Positions 62,479 to 64,000 of a DNA stretch of 64,000 nucleotides are shown here, one piece after another (the stretch's first letter is position 1; every line of letters begins with the position of its first letter). A program made the translations under genes and the position numbers. Source of the stretch: DASXQK01 sp963724385 (lineage in GTDB: Bacteria > Pseudomonadota > Alphaproteobacteria > Dongiales > Dongiaceae); NCBI GenBank assembly GCA_963724385.1, contig CAVRUJ010000002.1, positions 1,116,001-1,180,000 on the forward strand, in the 5' to 3' direction. The notes under the pieces were generated by a model. The model did not search any database, had not been told where the DNA came from, and saw only the letters and a program-made list of their open reading frames with translations.

Positions 62479-62961
62479 TCACGGGCTCTCGCTTCTTTCC
62501 CGTTTCCTGACAAAGGGCTTCATGCCATCGCGGGCGAGCTTGTCCGCCCGTTCGTTCTCCACATGGCCCGAATGGCCGCGCACCCAGATCCAATGGACGG
62601 CGTGGCGCTCCAGGGCCGCTTCCAGCCTTTGCCACAGATCGACGTTCTTCACCGGCTTGTTGTCGGCCGTGCGCCAGCCCCGCGCCTTCCAGCGCGGCAA
62701 CCACAGCAGGATCCCGTCCTTCATATATGTGCTGTCGGTGTGAAGACGCACGACGGAGGGCTGTTTGAGAGCCTCCAGCGCGCTGATCGCCGCCGTCATC
62801 TCCATCCGGTTGTTGGTCGTCCTGGTTTCCCCGCCCTTGAGTTCCCGTTCGTGCTGGTTGGCGCGCAACAGCGCCCCCCAGCCGCCGGGACCTGGATTCC
62901 CGCTGCAGGCCCCATCGGTGAAGATGTCGACGGTCGGCCGGGAGCCGAGTTCGGCGCTCAT
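62479..62961 (-). CDS. rnhA: Ribonuclease HI
   Basis: A 160-residue RNase HI. The acidic active-site motifs are VDIFTDGACSGNPGPGGWGA, NRMEMTAAISALEAL, HTDSTYMKDGI and the RGHSGHVENERADKLA segment. It degrades RNA in RNA-DNA hybrids. The ATG at 62961 overlaps the thrB stop by 4 bases (ATGA), giving coupled translation in the ispH-thrB-rnhA operon. Confidence 0.97.
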   Translation of the reverse strand: MSAELGSRPTVDIFTDGACSGNPGPGGWGALLRANQHERELKGGETRTTNNRMEMTAAISALEALKQPSVVRLHTDSTYMKDGILLWLPRWKARGWRTADNKPVKNVDLWQRLEAALERHAVHWIWVRGHSGHVENERADKLARDGMKPFVRKRERSESP

Positions 62962-63923
62962 GGATCGAGGCCGTAGCCGCCAGGACCGGTCACCTGGGCG
63001 TGGAAGCGCAGCTTGCGCAGATATTCCATCGGATCCTTGGGCTTGACGAAGGCGCCGGCCGGATGGTGCAGCCAGTCGTAAAGCCGCGTGAGCAGGAAGC
63101 GCAGCGCGCTGCCCCGGGCGAGCAGGGGCAAGGCCCTGATCTCCTCCGGCGGGATCGGGCGAACTCGGGCGTAGTTGGCGATGAGCCCCCTGGCCTTGGT
63201 GGCGTTGAAGGCGAGATTGGGCTCGAAGCACCAGGCGTTCAGGCACACCGCGATGTCGTAAGCATAGAAGTCCGTGCAGGCGAAATAGAAATCGATGATC
63301 CCGGAGAGCCGGTCGCCGAGAAAGAACACGTTGTCGGGAAAAAGATCGGCATGGATGGTGCCGATGGCGAGGCTCGCGGGCCAGCTCGCCTGGAGAAACG
63401 CGAGCTCACGGACAAGTTCCTCGCCCAGGCCCGGCGAAACCTCATCGGCCCTGGACCTGCAGGCCTCGACCAGCCGGGGCCAGCCGGCGAGCGAGAGGTC
63501 GTTGGGCCGGCGGAGCGGGAAATCCGCGCCGGCGAGATGGAACCGCGCCAGGGCTTCCCCCAGCAGCTGGCAATGGCGCGGGGTCGGCCGGCGCGGCCAC
63601 ATGCCGTCGAGGAAGCTGATGATCGCCGCCGGCCGGCCGCAGAGTTCGCTGAGCGCTTCGCCGTTGCGCGCGCGGATCGGCGTCGGGCAGGCGATGCCTT
63701 TGCCGGCAAGGTGCTCCATGAGCCCGATGAAGAACGGCAGGTCGCAGCGCTTCACCCGCTTCTCATACAAGGTGAGGATGAAGCTGCCCTCAGTGGTGTG
63801 GAGCAGGTAGTTGCTGTTCTCCACCCCTTCGGCGATGCCCTTGCAGGACGCGATGGCGCCGATGTCGTAGCGGGCGACGAACTCCTCGAGCTCGCTGTCG
63901 GGAACTTCCGTATAGACGGCCAT
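62958..63923 (-). CDS. thrB: Homoserine kinase (ThrB, APH-fold type)
   Basis: A 321-residue kinase of the aminoglycoside phosphotransferase-like ThrB2 type that phosphorylates homoserine. It opens with MAVYTEVPDSELEEFVARYD, then VENSNYLLHTTEGSFILTLY, and has the catalytic loop TIHADLFPDNVFFLG and the metal Asp in GIIDFYFACTDFYAYDIAVC. It feeds threonine synthase at 49.7 kb. It starts 6 bases after the ispH stop. Confidence 0.96.
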   Translation of the reverse strand: MAVYTEVPDSELEEFVARYDIGAIASCKGIAEGVENSNYLLHTTEGSFILTLYEKRVKRCDLPFFIGLMEHLAGKGIACPTPIRARNGEALSELCGRPAAIISFLDGMWPRRPTPRHCQLLGEALARFHLAGADFPLRRPNDLSLAGWPRLVEACRSRADEVSPGLGEELVRELAFLQASWPASLAIGTIHADLFPDNVFFLGDRLSGIIDFYFACTDFYAYDIAVCLNAWCFEPNLAFNATKARGLIANYARVRPIPPEEIRALPLLARGSALRFLLTRLYDWLHHPAGAFVKPKDPMEYLRKLRFHAQVTGPGGYGLDP

Positions 63924-63929
63924 ATCTGC

Positions 63930-64000
63930 TTAAGCCGAGAGCGCCTTGGGCAGCTTGAACTGGACGTTCTCGGCGATGACGGCCACTTCCTCCACCGCTA
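63930..64000 (-). CDS. ispH: C-terminus of 4-hydroxy-3-methylbut-2-enyl diphosphate reductase (partial)
   Basis: The window ends inside this gene. The last 22 or so residues, AVEEVAVIAENVQFKLPKAL, match the C-terminal strand of IspH, and the order ispH-thrB-rnhA is standard in Alphaproteobacteria. IspH makes IPP and DMAPP, the final step of the MEP pathway. Identification rests on this short tail and the order. Confidence 0.8.
   Translation of the reverse strand, partial: AVEEVAVIAENVQFKLPKALSA

Overview
The window is high-GC, densely coded DNA from a chromosome of an alphaproteobacterium, most like Rhodospirillales or Rhizobiales. The evidence is ccrM preceded by GANTC sites, mutY/DUF721/dsbA/smc and ispH-thrB-rnhA gene orders, an F0-only ATP synthase cluster with both b and b' subunits, a full aa3-type cytochrome oxidase operon with ctaB, ctaG and SURF1, and alphaproteobacterial small families (DUF983, DUF2852, CoxF-like). 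I see no prophage, CRISPR array, IS element or rRNA.

Left part, about 1-20 kb, is accessory catabolism: an FGGY sugar kinase (frameshifted), a 2-oxoglutarate/Fe(II) oxygenase, an EamA exporter, then a divergent cluster of a 3-hydroxyisobutyrate-dehydrogenase-like enzyme, a trimethylamine-dehydrogenase-like flavo-iron-sulfur protein and a cupin, facing a Rieske oxygenase. Two GSTs, a class II aldolase, a Dps, a PatD-like aldehyde dehydrogenase and a tandem pair of homocysteine S-methyltransferases follow, then a D-2-hydroxyacid dehydrogenase, a threonine-dehydratase-like enzyme and a DddP-type DMSP lyase homologue with the complete metal site. Together these suggest breakdown of methylated nitrogen or sulfur onium compounds, but the substrate is not shown by the sequence.

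Middle part, about 19.7-44.2 kb: tRNA-Gln, an FkbM methyltransferase and GDP-fucose genes (fcl, frameshifted gmd), a membrane peptidoglycan-binding protein, ispE (frameshifted), a TPR protein, ETF-quinone oxidoreductase, uracil-DNA glycosylase, lytic transglycosylase, moaB, a radical SAM protein, rnhB, ccrM, mutY, a PuuA-like ligase, DUF721/DciA, dsbA, smc and the F0 genes atpI-B-E-F'-F. Much of this is the standard alphaproteobacterial core for genome maintenance and energy.

Right part, about 44.2-64 kb: an intergenic palindrome cluster, a DsbD-like reductase with a peroxiredoxin, yqgE, a GNAT acetyltransferase, an M16 peptidase, thrC, an M32 carboxypeptidase, the cytochrome oxidase operon (ctaC-D-B-small ORF-G-E-DUF983-SURF1), tldD, an AhpD-like protein, a TetR regulator with operator-like palindromes, DUF2852, and the end of ispH with thrB and rnhA.

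Three genes (FGGY kinase, gmd, ispE) each carry a single extra base in a GC-rich run. ispE should be essential here, so these look more like sequence errors than real decay.
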